In this document: piece after piece, positions 52,489 through 61,125 of the stretch | Numbering within the stretch: the stretch's first letter is position 1 | How the letters are laid out: each line of letters opens with the position of its first letter | Source of the DNA: Sphingomonas sp. 1F27F7B | GTDB taxonomy: Bacteria > Pseudomonadota > Alphaproteobacteria > Sphingomonadales > Sphingomonadaceae | Assembly (NCBI RefSeq): GCF_005503355.1 | Contig: NZ_SCMK01000004.1 | Coordinates: 186,001 to 250,000 of the forward strand | Length of the DNA: 64,000 nt | Direction: 5' to 3' | Notes under the pieces: model-generated | What the model saw: the letters and a program-made list of their open reading frames with translations, nothing else | The model's database searches: none | Told to the model about the DNA's origin: nothing | Translations under genes and position numbers: made by a program

Positions 52489-55404
52489 ATGAGCGACCAA
52501 CAAGACTATCGCGAAACCGTCTTCCTGCCGAAGACCGAGTTCCCCATGAAGGCCGGCCTTGCCCAGAAGGAGCCGGCCATCCTCGCGCGCTGGGCGAAGA
52601 TCGGGCTGTACGACAAGCTGCGCACGCAGCGTGCCGGCCGCACCCGCTTCATCCTGCACGACGGCCCGCCCTATGCGAATGGCGACATTCACATGGGCCA
52701 TGCGATGAACAAGGTGCTGAAGGACATCATCGTCCGCTCGCAGAGCCTGATGGGCAAGGACGCGCCCTATATTCCGGGCTGGGACTGCCACGGCCTGCCG
52801 ATCGAGTGGAAGGTCGAGGAGGCCTATCGCGCGAAGAAGCAGAGCAAGGACGAAGTCGATCCCGTCGCCTTCCGCGCCGAATGCCGCGCCTATGCCGAGA
52901 AATGGGTGGGCGTGCAGCGCGAGCAGTTCGAGCGGCTGGGCGTGATGGGCGACTGGCCCAATCCCTATCTGACGATGAACTTCGAGAGCGAGGCGATCAT
53001 CGCCGGCGAGCTGCTCAAGTTCGCCGAGAGCGGCCAGCTCTATCGCGGTGCCAAGCCGGTGATGTGGTCCCCGGTCGAGAAGACCGCGCTGGCCGAGGCC
53101 GAGATCGAATATGAGGACATCGTCTCGACGCAGATCGACGTGGCGTTCGAGATTTCCAGTTGGCCATCTCAGCCTCAGTTCGGCCGCACGGCCCATGCAG
53201 TAGTTTGGACCACCACGCCCTGGACTATTCCCGTCAATCAAGCGCTGGCCTATGGCGCCGACGTCGATTACGTCGGTGTCCAGTTCGATCTCGGGCTGGA
53301 TTTGGAGCCGGGTCATGATCCGAACCACCCCGACGTAAGTGGTGGCAATGCGCTTTACGAAGCGCTCGACGGACAAGTGTTCATCGTTGCCGAGGCACTC
53401 CAATCGGCGTTCGCTGATCGCGTGATGCTTGCTTTGCGCAAGCAGAAGATCGATCCGAAGGCGACCTTCACGCACGAACTGAGCGTGGTTTGGCGCGGCA
53501 AGGGCTCCGACCTCGCCGACGCAACAGCCCGGCACCCGATGCACGAGCTCGGCGGCTTCTTTGCCAAGCCCCGCCCCTTCCTGCCCGGCGACTTCGTCAC
53601 CACCGATGCCGGTACCGGCCTCGTCCATATGGCGCCGGATCACGGCGAGGACGACTTCCTGCTGTGCAAGGCGCACGGCATCGATCCGGTGTTCGCGGTC
53701 GATGCGGCGGGCATGTACCGGGCGGACTGGCTGTGGCTCGGCGGCCAGGGCAGCGTGATCAACAAGAAGTTCGTCGCCTCGGACGGCCCGATCTGCTCGG
53801 ACCTGCGCGAGGCCGGCGCGCTGCTCGCCGCTTCGGACGATTTCGCGCACAGCTATCCGCACAGCTGGCGCTCCAAGGCCAAGGTGATCTTCCGCTGCAC
53901 CCCGCAATGGTTCATTCCCATGGACCGGCCGAGCGGCGCGACGCACGACACCAGCTGGGACGAGGAATCGCGCGAGGCCAGCGCCTCGAACGGCGCCACC
54001 CTGCGCGGCGTCGCGCTCGATGCGATCGAGAACACCCGCTGGATGCCCGAGCGCGCGATCAACCGCATCCGCGCGATGGTGGAGGGGCGGCCGGATTGGG
54101 TGATCAGCCGCCAGCGCGCCTGGGGCGTGCCGATCGCGCTCTACGTCCAGCGCCAGACCGGCGAGTATCTGCGCGATCCGGACGTGAACGCCCGCATCCT
54201 GGAGGCGTTCGCCACCGGCGGCGCCGATGCGTGGTTCCAGGCCGATCACCAGCAGCTGCTCGGGCCGAAATACGACCTCGCCCATTATGAGGTGATCACC
54301 GACATTCTCGACGTCTGGTTCGATTCGGGCTCGACGCACAGTTTCGTGATCGAGGCGCGCTACGGCGCCGGCACCCGCGCCAACCTCTATGTCGAGGGTT
54401 CGGACCAGCATCGCGGCTGGTTCCAGTCGTCGCTGCTCGAAAGCGCGGGCACGCGCGGCCGGGCACCCTATGACGCGGTGCTGACCCATGGCTTCGCACT
54501 CGACGGCCAGGGCAAGAAGATGTCCAAGTCGCTCGGCAACGTCGTCGATCCGCTCAAGATCATCGGCGAGAGCGGCGCGGACATCCTGCGCCTCTGGGTC
54601 GCCCAGACCGATTATTTCGAGGATGTCCGCATCGGCAAGGAAGTGCTGGCGGGCACCGGCGACACCTATCGCAAGGTCCGCAACACTTTCCGCTACCTGC
54701 TCGGCGCGCTCGACGGGTTCGGCGAGGCCGAGCGGGTCGGCGTGGCCGAGATGCCCGAGCTGGAGCGCCATGTCCTCGCCAAGCTGGCCGAGCTGGACAA
54801 GGAGCTGCGCGACGCGGCGGACGCGTTCGAGTTCAACCGCTACAGCCGCGCGCTCACGGATTTCATGAACGAGGACCTGTCGGCCTTCTTCTTCGATATC
54901 CGCAAGGACTGCCTCTATTGCGACGCGCCCACGGATCCGAAGCGCCGCGCCTATCGCACGGTGCTCGACGTGCTGTTCCACGCGCTGGTGCGCTATGCCG
55001 CGCCGATCCTCGCCTTCACGGCCGAGGAAGTGTGGCAGGCGCGCTTCCCGAGCGAGGATGAATCGGTCCATCTGCTCGAATGGCCGGTGCTGCCTCAGGG
55101 CGCAGCGGTGGAGAGCGACTGGAACGCGATCCGGGCACTGCGCCAGCAGGTGACCGAAGCGATCGAGCCCTATCGCCGCGAGAAACAGGTCCGCTCCAGC
55201 CTCGAGGCCGAGGTGACGGTGCCCGATCTGCCGGCATCGGCGGAGGATCTCGCCGAATTGTTCATCGTTTCCGCGGTGACGCAGGGCGAAACGGTCACCG
55301 TCATGCCCACCCAGCGCCATAAATGCGGCCGGTGCTGGCGGCATCTCCCGGAAGTTGCGCAGGACGGCGCCTTGTGCGACCGCTGTGCCGGGGTGGTGGA
55401 ATGA
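52489..55404 (+). CDS. ileS: Isoleucyl-tRNA synthetase
   Basis: A 971-aa class I synthetase. The ATP-binding HIGH motif reads HMGH (68-71) and the KMSKS motif is at 677-681. The CP1 editing domain lies between, with WTTTPWTIP and GLVHMAPDHGEDDF. The C-terminal zinc site is CGRC ... CDRC (Cys946, 949, 963, 966). ATG 52489 gives the expected N-terminus. Codons for about residues 221-345 in the editing domain are unlike the rest (see findings), and the protein has an unusual FDLGLDLEPGHDPNHPDVSG stretch there. The stop overlaps lspA (ATGA). Confidence 0.97.
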   Translation: MSDQQDYRETVFLPKTEFPMKAGLAQKEPAILARWAKIGLYDKLRTQRAGRTRFILHDGPPYANGDIHMGHAMNKVLKDIIVRSQSLMGKDAPYIPGWDCHGLPIEWKVEEAYRAKKQSKDEVDPVAFRAECRAYAEKWVGVQREQFERLGVMGDWPNPYLTMNFESEAIIAGELLKFAESGQLYRGAKPVMWSPVEKTALAEAEIEYEDIVSTQIDVAFEISSWPSQPQFGRTAHAVVWTTTPWTIPVNQALAYGADVDYVGVQFDLGLDLEPGHDPNHPDVSGGNALYEALDGQVFIVAEALQSAFADRVMLALRKQKIDPKATFTHELSVVWRGKGSDLADATARHPMHELGGFFAKPRPFLPGDFVTTDAGTGLVHMAPDHGEDDFLLCKAHGIDPVFAVDAAGMYRADWLWLGGQGSVINKKFVASDGPICSDLREAGALLAASDDFAHSYPHSWRSKAKVIFRCTPQWFIPMDRPSGATHDTSWDEESREASASNGATLRGVALDAIENTRWMPERAINRIRAMVEGRPDWVISRQRAWGVPIALYVQRQTGEYLRDPDVNARILEAFATGGADAWFQADHQQLLGPKYDLAHYEVITDILDVWFDSGSTHSFVIEARYGAGTRANLYVEGSDQHRGWFQSSLLESAGTRGRAPYDAVLTHGFALDGQGKKMSKSLGNVVDPLKIIGESGADILRLWVAQTDYFEDVRIGKEVLAGTGDTYRKVRNTFRYLLGALDGFGEAERVGVAEMPELERHVLAKLAELDKELRDAADAFEFNRYSRALTDFMNEDLSAFFFDIRKDCLYCDAPTDPKRRAYRTVLDVLFHALVRYAAPILAFTAEEVWQARFPSEDESVHLLEWPVLPQGAAVESDWNAIRALRQQVTEAIEPYRREKQVRSSLEAEVTVPDLPASAEDLAELFIVSAVTQGETVTVMPTQRHKCGRCWRHLPEVAQDGALCDRCAGVVE

Positions 55405-55970
55405 ACGTGACTCGTGGAATCGGCTTCGCGGTGGCGGCCCTGGTTTTCGTCATCGATCAGGTGACGAAGCTGCTCGTCGTGCGCGCACTGGGCGTCGACC
55501 TCAAATTCGTCCAGACGCTGATCGGCCAGAAGCTGGGGCTGGACGGGCTCAACCACGTCCAGGAAGTGCTGCCGATCTTCGACCTGCGCTTCGTCGCGAA
55601 CATCGGCGTGTCGCTCGGCCTGTTCGCCGCCAACAGCGACGCGACTCGCTGGCTGCTGGTGGCGCTCACCGGCGCGATCGCGGCCGGGGTGATCTGGTGG
55701 ATGTTCCGCGAGAAGAAGCTGCCGGACGTCTGCGCGCTCGGCATGGTGCTGGGCGGCGCGCTGGGCAACATCCTCGATCGCGCACGGCTCGGCTTCGTCG
55801 TCGATTTCGCCGACCTGCATTTCGGGACATGGCGCCCGTTTTTGGTCTTCAACGTCGCCGATGCGGCGATTACCATCGGCGTGCTGATCCTGTTGATCCG
55901 CGCGCTCCTCGTGCGCGATAAGGCCGCAGGCGACAGCCCGGCCGCTGTGGAGAATGAAGTCAATGCGTAA
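55401..55970 (+). CDS. lspA: Lipoprotein signal peptidase (signal peptidase II)
   Basis: A 189-aa inner-membrane aspartyl protease with four helices that cuts prolipoprotein signal peptides ahead of the lipid-modified Cys. The catalytic Asp residues are Asp135 (GFVVDFAD) and Asp154 (VFNVADAAI), with LGGALGNILDR between the helices and DQVTKLL in helix 1. It is about 20 residues longer than E. coli LspA, mainly in the first periplasmic loop (about 30-60). The start overlaps the ileS stop; its end overlaps the downstream lipoprotein gene. Confidence 0.96.
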   Translation: MNVTRGIGFAVAALVFVIDQVTKLLVVRALGVDLKFVQTLIGQKLGLDGLNHVQEVLPIFDLRFVANIGVSLGLFAANSDATRWLLVALTGAIAAGVIWWMFREKKLPDVCALGMVLGGALGNILDRARLGFVVDFADLHFGTWRPFLVFNVADAAITIGVLILLIRALLVRDKAAGDSPAAVENEVNA

Positions 55971-56376
55971 GACCGTTACCATCGTGAGCGCCATTGCGCT
56001 CGCGGCATCGCTCTCCGCCTGCGGCAAGCGCGGCTATGATCGCGCGCGCCCCGACGAGTTCGCCGTCGCCCGCCAGGCGCCGCTGGTGATCCCGCCCGAT
56101 TTCGCGCTGGTGCCGCCGCAGCCGGGTGCCCCGCGCCCGCAGGAAGGCAATCCGGCCAACCAGGCGCTCGACGCGATGTTCGGCGGATCGGCTGCGCGCA
56201 GTCCCGGCGAGCAGGCGGTCATGGACCAGTCGGGCAGCACCGGTGCCGATCAGGGCGCGCGCTCGACCGCGGGCAGCCCGGGCACGACGGTGATCGACAA
56301 GGGCTCGACCACGCGCGACATCGTCGCCGCGCCCGAAGGCGACGGCAAGGACGCCAAGGCCAGCACACCGAAATAA
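55963..56376 (+). CDS. bamF: DUF3035 lipoprotein (BamF-like)
   Basis: A 137-aa lipoprotein. The signal sequence ends in a lipobox, SLSACGKRG. The mature part begins with RPDEFAVARQAPLVIPPDF, the conserved segment of DUF3035/BamF, an alphaproteobacterial accessory subunit of the outer-membrane protein assembly machine. The rest is disordered, rich in Gly, Ser, Thr and Ala. I use ATG 55963, with GGAG 10 bases upstream; ATG 55954 is too close to that site. It overlaps the lspA stop, so a signal peptidase II gene is coupled to one of its substrates. Confidence 0.85.
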   Translation: MRKTVTIVSAIALAASLSACGKRGYDRARPDEFAVARQAPLVIPPDFALVPPQPGAPRPQEGNPANQALDAMFGGSAARSPGEQAVMDQSGSTGADQGARSTAGSPGTTVIDKGSTTRDIVAAPEGDGKDAKASTPK

Positions 56377-56403
56377 GCGGGCGCCCGCCCGTTCCGAACG
56401 AAA

Positions 56404-56441
56404 AAAGCGCCGGCCCGCACCCCCTTGCAGGCCGGCGCTTT
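56404..56441. terminator. Bidirectional rho-independent terminator
   Basis: A perfect 12-base stem (AAAGCGCCGGCC/GGCCGGCGCTTT) with a 14-base loop. On the minus strand it is followed by TTTTTT and would end the porin transcript; on the plus strand it ends the ileS-lspA-lipoprotein operon. Confidence 0.85.
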
Positions 56442-56496
56442 CGCATGACGGAGAACAGGGGGCAGGGAGCAGCGCGCCGCTCCCCCTCCCCCGATT

Positions 56497-57291
56497 CTAG
56501 AAGGCGACGCTCACCGAGCCGAGGATCCCGCCCTTGGCCGCATCCTTGCCGCTCGGCGTGATGTAATTGGTGTCAGTGTCGACATAGGAGACGCCGAAGG
56601 TCAGCGACTTCCAGGTCGCCGTCGCCCCCAGCGACCAGTCGGTATATTCGCTGGTCGGGCCCGACAGCCAGCTCGGCCCCCAGGTGTGGCCGAGATGGGC
56701 AGTGAGCCCGATCGGCGTCCGGGGGATCGCCACCGACAGGTCGCCGGCCAGGTAGAAATTGTCCTGCTTCGGCAGCGTGCCGCTCTGGCCCTGGTCGATC
56801 GCCAGCGCCTTCTGCTTCGGCGCATAATTGCCGGTGATCTTCGCCGTGGCCGGCCCGATCGCATAGGAGACCGAGGCATAGGGCTCGATGAAGTCCGAGG
56901 CGCTCCTGTCGCCCGCGAAACCCGGGCGCGTGCCCGGATAGACATAATAGAGCGCGCCGACATCAACAGTGACGCCACCGTCGAAAGCGTGCTTGTAGCC
57001 GGCGATCAGGTCGAGCTCCTGATGGGCGGTGCCGTGGACGGTGACATAGTCGTCGATCGACGAGCCCCAGACCGAGACGTAGAAGCCCGACTGATGGGCA
57101 ATGGTGATGCCGCCCTGCACGGCGAAATTGCCGTCGGTCTGCGAGATACCGCGGAACTTATAGTCGCTGACCACGCCGACGCTGCCGCTGATCGTCACGG
57201 CGGGAGGCGGATCGGTCTGATCCTGGGCCATTGCGGGGGTAGCCGCGGCCGCGGCCGCGAGCACGGCGAAGCTGATCATGGTGTAGCGCAT
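56497..57291 (-). CDS. TorF-family putative porin
   Basis: A 264-aa outer-membrane protein of the TorF (TIGR02001) group. The signal peptide is MRYTMISFAVLAAAAAATPAMA. The mature part begins VTISGSVGVVSDYKFRGISQTDGNFAVQGG, the family hallmark; alternating strands follow to a C-terminal Phe (GSVSVAF), as needed for Bam-dependent insertion. Members are predicted small barrels, sometimes linked to nitrogen regulation, but there is no such gene here. AAGGG precedes the ATG. Terminated by the hairpin at 56404-56441. Confidence 0.9.
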   Translation of the reverse strand: MRYTMISFAVLAAAAAATPAMAQDQTDPPPAVTISGSVGVVSDYKFRGISQTDGNFAVQGGITIAHQSGFYVSVWGSSIDDYVTVHGTAHQELDLIAGYKHAFDGGVTVDVGALYYVYPGTRPGFAGDRSASDFIEPYASVSYAIGPATAKITGNYAPKQKALAIDQGQSGTLPKQDNFYLAGDLSVAIPRTPIGLTAHLGHTWGPSWLSGPTSEYTDWSLGATATWKSLTFGVSYVDTDTNYITPSGKDAAKGGILGSVSVAF

Positions 57292-57491
57292 GGAATACCC
57301 TTCCCGTTCGTTCAAAAAAGGGTTCCCGCCTGCTGCTTCGGTACGGCGTCGACTGGAGGCTCGTCGGCCTGCGCTGCTCGCGAAGCACGACGTACTTGCC
57401 GCACCTCGCTGCACCGCACAACATTAATTGCTGGTCCGTCACGGGATCGTGACAAACTGTTGCTACGCAGCCACAGACGACCGAAACGGGA

Positions 57492-57524
57492 CCGGCCCGC
57501 TCCCCACGAGGAGGAACGGGCCGG
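57492..57524 (-). terminator. Probable terminator after the ridA-like gene
   Basis: A G+C hairpin (CCGGCCCG/CGGGCCGG with an inner CTCC/GGAG pairing) 24 bases downstream of the stop of the RidA-like gene. It lacks a strong T run. Confidence 0.45.
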
Positions 57525-57547
57525 CACCGAAAACCGCGGGGAGGATC

Positions 57548-58012
57548 TCAGCGGATCTGGACGACCGCGTCCACTTCCACTGCCACGCCCAGCGGCAGGG
57601 CGGGCACGCCCACCGCGCTGCGGGCATGGCGGCCGGCATCGCCGAACAGCGCCTGCATCAGTTCCGAGGCGCCATTGGCCACCTTGGGCTGGTCGGTGAA
57701 ATCGGCGGCGGAATTGACGAACACGCCCAGCTTTACGATTCGCTCTACGCGCGACAAGTCGCCGTCGAGATACTTCTTGATCTGCGCGACCAGCATCAGC
57801 GCGCAGCGCTGCGCAGCCTCGGTGCCGAACGCCAGATCGCGGTCCTCGCCCAGCCGGCCGGTCATCAGCACGCCGTCCTTGAAGGGAATCTGGCCCGAGA
57901 CGTGGAGCAGGCCGTTCGCCTCCACCACGGGGATATAGGCGGCGACGGGCGCCGCGGCTTCGGGAAGGGTGAGGCCCAGCTCTTCGAGCTTGCGATCGAC
58001 ATGGGTGGTCAT
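57548..58012 (-). CDS. RidA-family protein
   Basis: A 154-aa trimeric YjgF/RidA-type protein that typically deaminates reactive enamine/imine intermediates. GLLHVSGQIPF, RVERIVKLGVFVNSAADFTDQPKVANGASEL and RSAVGVPALPLGVAVEVDAVVQI are the family motifs. The critical Arg of the RidA class aligns with RSAVGV and the terminal Glu with VEVDAV. I use ATG 58012; a TTG overlapping the previous stop (TTGA at 58021-58024) would add four residues. Third gene of an operon with DUF3572 and HAD genes. Confidence 0.9.
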   Translation of the reverse strand: MTTHVDRKLEELGLTLPEAAAPVAAYIPVVEANGLLHVSGQIPFKDGVLMTGRLGEDRDLAFGTEAAQRCALMLVAQIKKYLDGDLSRVERIVKLGVFVNSAADFTDQPKVANGASELMQALFGDAGRHARSAVGVPALPLGVAVEVDAVVQIR

Positions 58013-58020
58013 GGCCTTGC

Positions 58021-58656
58021 TCAACCACTCGCCGCGTCGGCGGTCAAGCCCGCGTCGAAGCGCGCCTCGATCCAGCCCAGCGCCTCGCGCCAGTCGTCGA
58101 TCCGGGCATGGGCGTGCGGCGCCCGGGCCACGCTCGGCGCCAGGCTGGGCTCGGCGACCATGTGGAGGCGAAAGACCTGCGGCGCATGCTTCGCCACCGA
58201 TTCGTGGTGCACGGCGAGATCGTCGACGAACACGGTGACGCTCGGCCGATATTCCTCGATCAGCCGCAGCACCGGCGAGCCCTTGCCGCCCTGGTTGCAC
58301 TCCACCCGGTGCGCGATGCCGTGATTGGCGAGCTGCGCGATGCGATGCGAACGGCAATGGTCCTGGAGATTGGTCAGCACGACGATGTCGGCCCGTTCGG
58401 CCAGCGCGGCAAGCGCCTCGCGGGCATGCGGCACCAGGGTCTGGCGCTCCATCTCGCCCGGGAAGAAACCGTCGAGCAGGCCCCACATCTCTTCGCGCTC
58501 GATCACGGTCGCATCGGCGCGGCGGCGCATCGAATTGGCGAAATCGCCGCCATCGGGCTTGAACTCGATATCGTGCGTCTCGCCCAGCCACACGCCGAAA
58601 TGGCGCACCATGTGGAGCAGGACCTCGTCGCAATCGGTGATCAGCAGGGGTTTCAT
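58021..58656 (-). CDS. HAD-superfamily hydrolase
   Basis: A 211-aa predicted phosphatase. Motif I is LLITDCDEVLLH (nucleophile Asp8 and Asp10), motif II VVLTNLQDH, motif III Lys in QGGKGSP and motif IV VFVDDLAVHH. DCDEV in place of DxDGT is a variant seen in a subgroup of HAD proteins. Substrate unknown. The ATG overlaps the stop of the DUF3572 gene (ATGA), and its stop overlaps the region of the RidA start. Confidence 0.88.
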   Translation of the reverse strand: MKPLLITDCDEVLLHMVRHFGVWLGETHDIEFKPDGGDFANSMRRRADATVIEREEMWGLLDGFFPGEMERQTLVPHAREALAALAERADIVVLTNLQDHCRSHRIAQLANHGIAHRVECNQGGKGSPVLRLIEEYRPSVTVFVDDLAVHHESVAKHAPQVFRLHMVAEPSLAPSVARAPHAHARIDDWREALGWIEARFDAGLTADAASG

Positions 58657-58919
58657 GATCTTTCCAGCGTCGCCCGGGCGGCGACCAGTTGTTCGGGGCT
58701 TATGTCGAGTGCCGCCGCGCAGGCGACAAGATCGGGCTCGTATGATTCGAGAAACGACAGAGTCGCGGCGAGCAGCAGTGCCTCACTCGCCCGCGCGCGC
58801 AGTTCGGCGGGATCGAGGCCGGTCAGGTCGAGCAGGCGCCGCGCCCGCGATTCCTCGCCCAGCGTCCAGACAAGTGCCTGCAGCGCCAGCGCTTCTGCAT
58901 TTGTTTCCGCGCTCGCCAT
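58653..58919 (-). CDS. DUF3572 protein
   Basis: An 88-aa all-helical protein of the alphaproteobacterial DUF3572 family: AEALALQALVWTLGEESRARRLLDLTGLDPAELR and LSFLESYEPDLVACAAALDISPEQLVAA are the two conserved blocks. Function unknown. The gene is commonly found beside divK in this group; here it is divergent from divK with 37 bases between the starts, so the promoters must overlap. Confidence 0.88.
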   Translation of the reverse strand: MASAETNAEALALQALVWTLGEESRARRLLDLTGLDPAELRARASEALLLAATLSFLESYEPDLVACAAALDISPEQLVAARATLERS

Positions 58920-58956
58920 ACCCTACATCACCCGAGAGTCGATCCGGGGGTAGCGC

Positions 58957-59397
58957 GTGGCAAAAAGGGTGCTCGTTGTCGAGGACAACGAACTCAATCT
59001 GAAGCTGTTCTGCGACCTGCTGCGCGCGCACCAGTTCGAAGCCGAGCCGGTGCGCGACGGGCGCGAGGCAGTGGCCCGCGCGCGCGACTTCGATCCGCAG
59101 CTGGTGGTGATGGACATCCAGATGCCGCATGTGACGGGGCTCGAGCTGATCCAGCACATGAAGCTGGACCCCAGGCTGCGCGCCATCCCGATCATGGCGG
59201 TGACTGCCTATGCGGGCCGCGAGGACGAAGAACGGATCCGCGCGGCGGGCGCGAATGCCTATGTCTCCAAGCCGATCAGCCTGGTGCGTTTCATGGAGGA
59301 AGTGCGCGCGCTGATGCCGGCCGAATCGGCAACCCAGACGCCGGCTGCGGCCACAGAAGAAGCCCCGCAGCCAAAGGGCCCGGGGCTTCTCTTCTGA
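58957..59397 (+). CDS. divK: Single-domain response regulator DivK
   Basis: A 146-aa receiver protein without output domain. The acidic pocket is VVEDNELN (Glu9, Asp10), phosphorylation site Asp53 (LVVMDIQMP), Thr in AVTAYAG and Lys in YVSKPIS. DivK relays signals from the PleC/DivJ kinases to control the asymmetric alphaproteobacterial cell cycle. A 25-residue Ala/Pro/Thr tail is longer than in Caulobacter DivK. The start is GTG with GGGGGTAG upstream. The next gene, rpmG, is convergent. Confidence 0.9.
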   Translation: MAKRVLVVEDNELNLKLFCDLLRAHQFEAEPVRDGREAVARARDFDPQLVVMDIQMPHVTGLELIQHMKLDPRLRAIPIMAVTAYAGREDEERIRAAGANAYVSKPISLVRFMEEVRALMPAESATQTPAAATEEAPQPKGPGLLF

Positions 59398-59402
59398 TCG
59401 AT

Positions 59403-59442
59403 CCCCCGCAGACGCGGGGGCTGCAATCCGCGCGTGCGGATT
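59403..59442. terminator. Paired hairpins between divK and rpmG
   Basis: Two small perfect hairpins lie between the convergent stops: CCCCCGC/GCGGGGG (59403-59420) and AATCCGC/GCGGATT (59425-59442). The second includes two bases of the rpmG stop codon. They probably end transcription from both sides. Confidence 0.55.
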
Positions 59443-59608
59443 ACTTGATCTTGGCTTCCTTGAACTCGACATGCTTGCGCACGACGGGATCGTACTTGCG
59501 GAACGAGAACTTCTCGGTCTGGGTACGCGGATTCTTCTTCGTGACGTAGAAGAAACCCGTGTCCGCCGTGCTGACGAGCTTGATCTTGACAGTGGTCGGC
59601 TTGGCCAT
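59441..59608 (-). CDS. rpmG: 50S ribosomal protein L33
   Basis: A 55-aa ribosomal protein. [20 protein letters not shown] and [30 protein letters not shown] are the L33 core. It is the Cys-free form, with none of the CxxC pairs of zinc-binding L33. The ATG at 59608 gives the standard length; the longer open frame upstream is not L33-like. Confidence 0.97.
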   Translation of the reverse strand: MAKPTTVKIKLVSTADTGFFYVTKKNPRTQTEKFSFRKYDPVVRKHVEFKEAKIK

Positions 59609-59896
59609 GACCCAACAACCCTTGAATCTGCGAAATGAAAAGAGCGGCACGCCGGGGCGCACCGCTGCCAGACGCGGGCAACTGTGCGATTCTCGACCAA
59701 AAGTCAAGGCTGATACCCAATGCCTCCCCGCCCGCGCCTCGGGAAGGGAACCGTTCGCGCCGGCAACATGGTCGAGGCGCCGCCATAGAGCCTTGCTCGG
59801 CACGCCCCTCTCCCAGCAAGCCGAGGGAGCAATCGCGTCTATCCTTCACGCAGGCTTAACCGAACCGCCGCATGATGCCGGCCGAAAGGGAGGCGC

Positions 59897-60460
59897 ATGG
59901 AAGCTCTCGTCCCGGCCTTCCTTCTGGCCGTCCTCACCCAGCTCTGCGACAAGCCAGCCATGCTCGGCGCGATCCTCGCCGATCGCTACGGCCGGCCGCT
60001 CGCCGTGGCATTCGCGGCGGGGCTGGCACATGCCGCCACCAATTTCGCTGCCGCTGTCGGCGGCGCGCTGATCGGGCCGATGATGACGCCCAATGCCCGC
60101 GCGCTGCTGCTCGCGATGGCGCTGATCTTCGGCGCACTCGGGGCGATCGGATCGAACAAGGTGAAGGACCGGCTCGACGGCTGGAAGCTCGGCTCCTTCT
60201 TCACTGCATTCCTGGGCGTGCTCATTCTCTCCTTCGGCGAGAGCACGCCCTTCTTCACGCTCGCCCTCTCCACCGGCGGCCAGCCCTGGTTCGCCGCGAC
60301 CGGCGCATCGATCGGCGCCTTCGCGGTGGCCTTCGTCGCCGCGGCGCTCGGCGAGCGGAGCTGGGCCGCCGCGCCCTGGCGCTGGGTGCGCATCCTAAGC
60401 GGCATCAGCTTCCTGATCGCCGGCTGCTGGATCGGCGTGAACGCGCTGCGCCTGACCTGA
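59897..60460 (+). CDS. GDT1/TMEM165-like membrane protein with degenerate motifs
   Basis: A 187-aa protein with six predicted helices in two halves, as in the GDT1 (UPF0016) Mn2+/Ca2+ exporter family. The two family motifs ExGDKT are altered: the first half has LTQLCDKPAM and the second LSFGESTPFF. The ends (GAFAVAFVAAALGERSW and SGISFLIAGCWIGVNALRL) fit the family. If homologous, loss of the acidic metal ligands suggests changed substrate or no transport. GGGAGGCGC precedes the ATG. It could also be an unrelated small membrane protein. Confidence 0.6.
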   Translation: MEALVPAFLLAVLTQLCDKPAMLGAILADRYGRPLAVAFAAGLAHAATNFAAAVGGALIGPMMTPNARALLLAMALIFGALGAIGSNKVKDRLDGWKLGSFFTAFLGVLILSFGESTPFFTLALSTGGQPWFAATGASIGAFAVAFVAAALGERSWAAAPWRWVRILSGISFLIAGCWIGVNALRLT

Positions 60461-60556
60461 TCGATCTCTGAGATCGGCAAAATGCGAATGCGCCGGGCGG
60501 ACCCGATCCTATATGCCGTTCGTTGACCCTGCGAACCGAATTCCGGGAGGACGAAC

Positions 60557-61054
60557 ATGGCTGATACCAATGCGGCGCTCCGCACCCCTACCGATCTCAA
60601 CCGCAACGACACCAGAAGCGTCGCGGACGCGCTGAACGGCGCGCTGGCGGATTGCTTCGCACTCTATCTCAAGACGAAGAATTTCCACTGGCACGTCTCG
60701 GGCCCGCATTTCCGCGACTATCACCTGCTGCTCGACGATCAGGCGGCGCAGATCTACGGCATCACCGATGCGATCGCCGAGCGCGTGCGCAAGACCGGCA
60801 ACGTCACGCTGCGCTCGATCGGCGACATCGCCCGCCGCCAGACGCTGACCGACAATGACGCGGACTATGTCGCGCCCGGCGACATGCTCGCCGAACTGCG
60901 CGAGGATAATCTCAAGCTGATCGAGAGCTTCCGCACGGTGAAGCAGGCGGCCGAGGATGCCGGCGACAATGCGACCAGCGGCATCGTCGACGAATGGACC
61001 GATCAGGCCGAGGAACGCGCCTGGTTCCTGTTCGAGGCTTCGCGCAAGGGCTGA
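60557..61054 (+). CDS. dps: Dps-family DNA-binding ferritin
   Basis: A 165-aa dodecameric mini-ferritin that stores iron and protects DNA from peroxide. Ferroxidase ligands are in KTKNFHWHVSGPHFRDYHLLLDDQAAQI (His, Asp and Glu/Gln pattern of Dps, with LLDDQ where many Dps have Asp/Glu). The N-terminal tail (ADTNAALRTPTDLNRNDTRS) has few Lys, so DNA binding may be weak. GGGAGGACG precedes the ATG. The transcript should end at the hairpin at 61094. Confidence 0.93.
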   Translation: MADTNAALRTPTDLNRNDTRSVADALNGALADCFALYLKTKNFHWHVSGPHFRDYHLLLDDQAAQIYGITDAIAERVRKTGNVTLRSIGDIARRQTLTDNDADYVAPGDMLAELREDNLKLIESFRTVKQAAEDAGDNATSGIVDEWTDQAEERAWFLFEASRKG

Positions 61055-61093
61055 TCCGGCGCCCGCGCGAATCGCCCGCGCGAATCGGATGAA

Positions 61094-61118
61094 GGGGCCG
61101 GACGGCGAGTCCGGCCCC
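61094..61118. terminator. Bidirectional terminator between dps and the exported protein gene
   Basis: A perfect 10-base stem GGGGCCGGAC/GTCCGGCCCC with a 5-base loop (ggcga), 40 bases after the dps stop and 8 bases after the end of the minus-strand gene. The T content after it is low. Confidence 0.7.
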
Positions 61119-61125
61119 TATCGTG

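Noticed and set aside
52342..55344. 1000-aa minus-strand open frame opposite ileS
   Set aside because: Antisense shadow of ileS with the same composition bias; no conserved motif.
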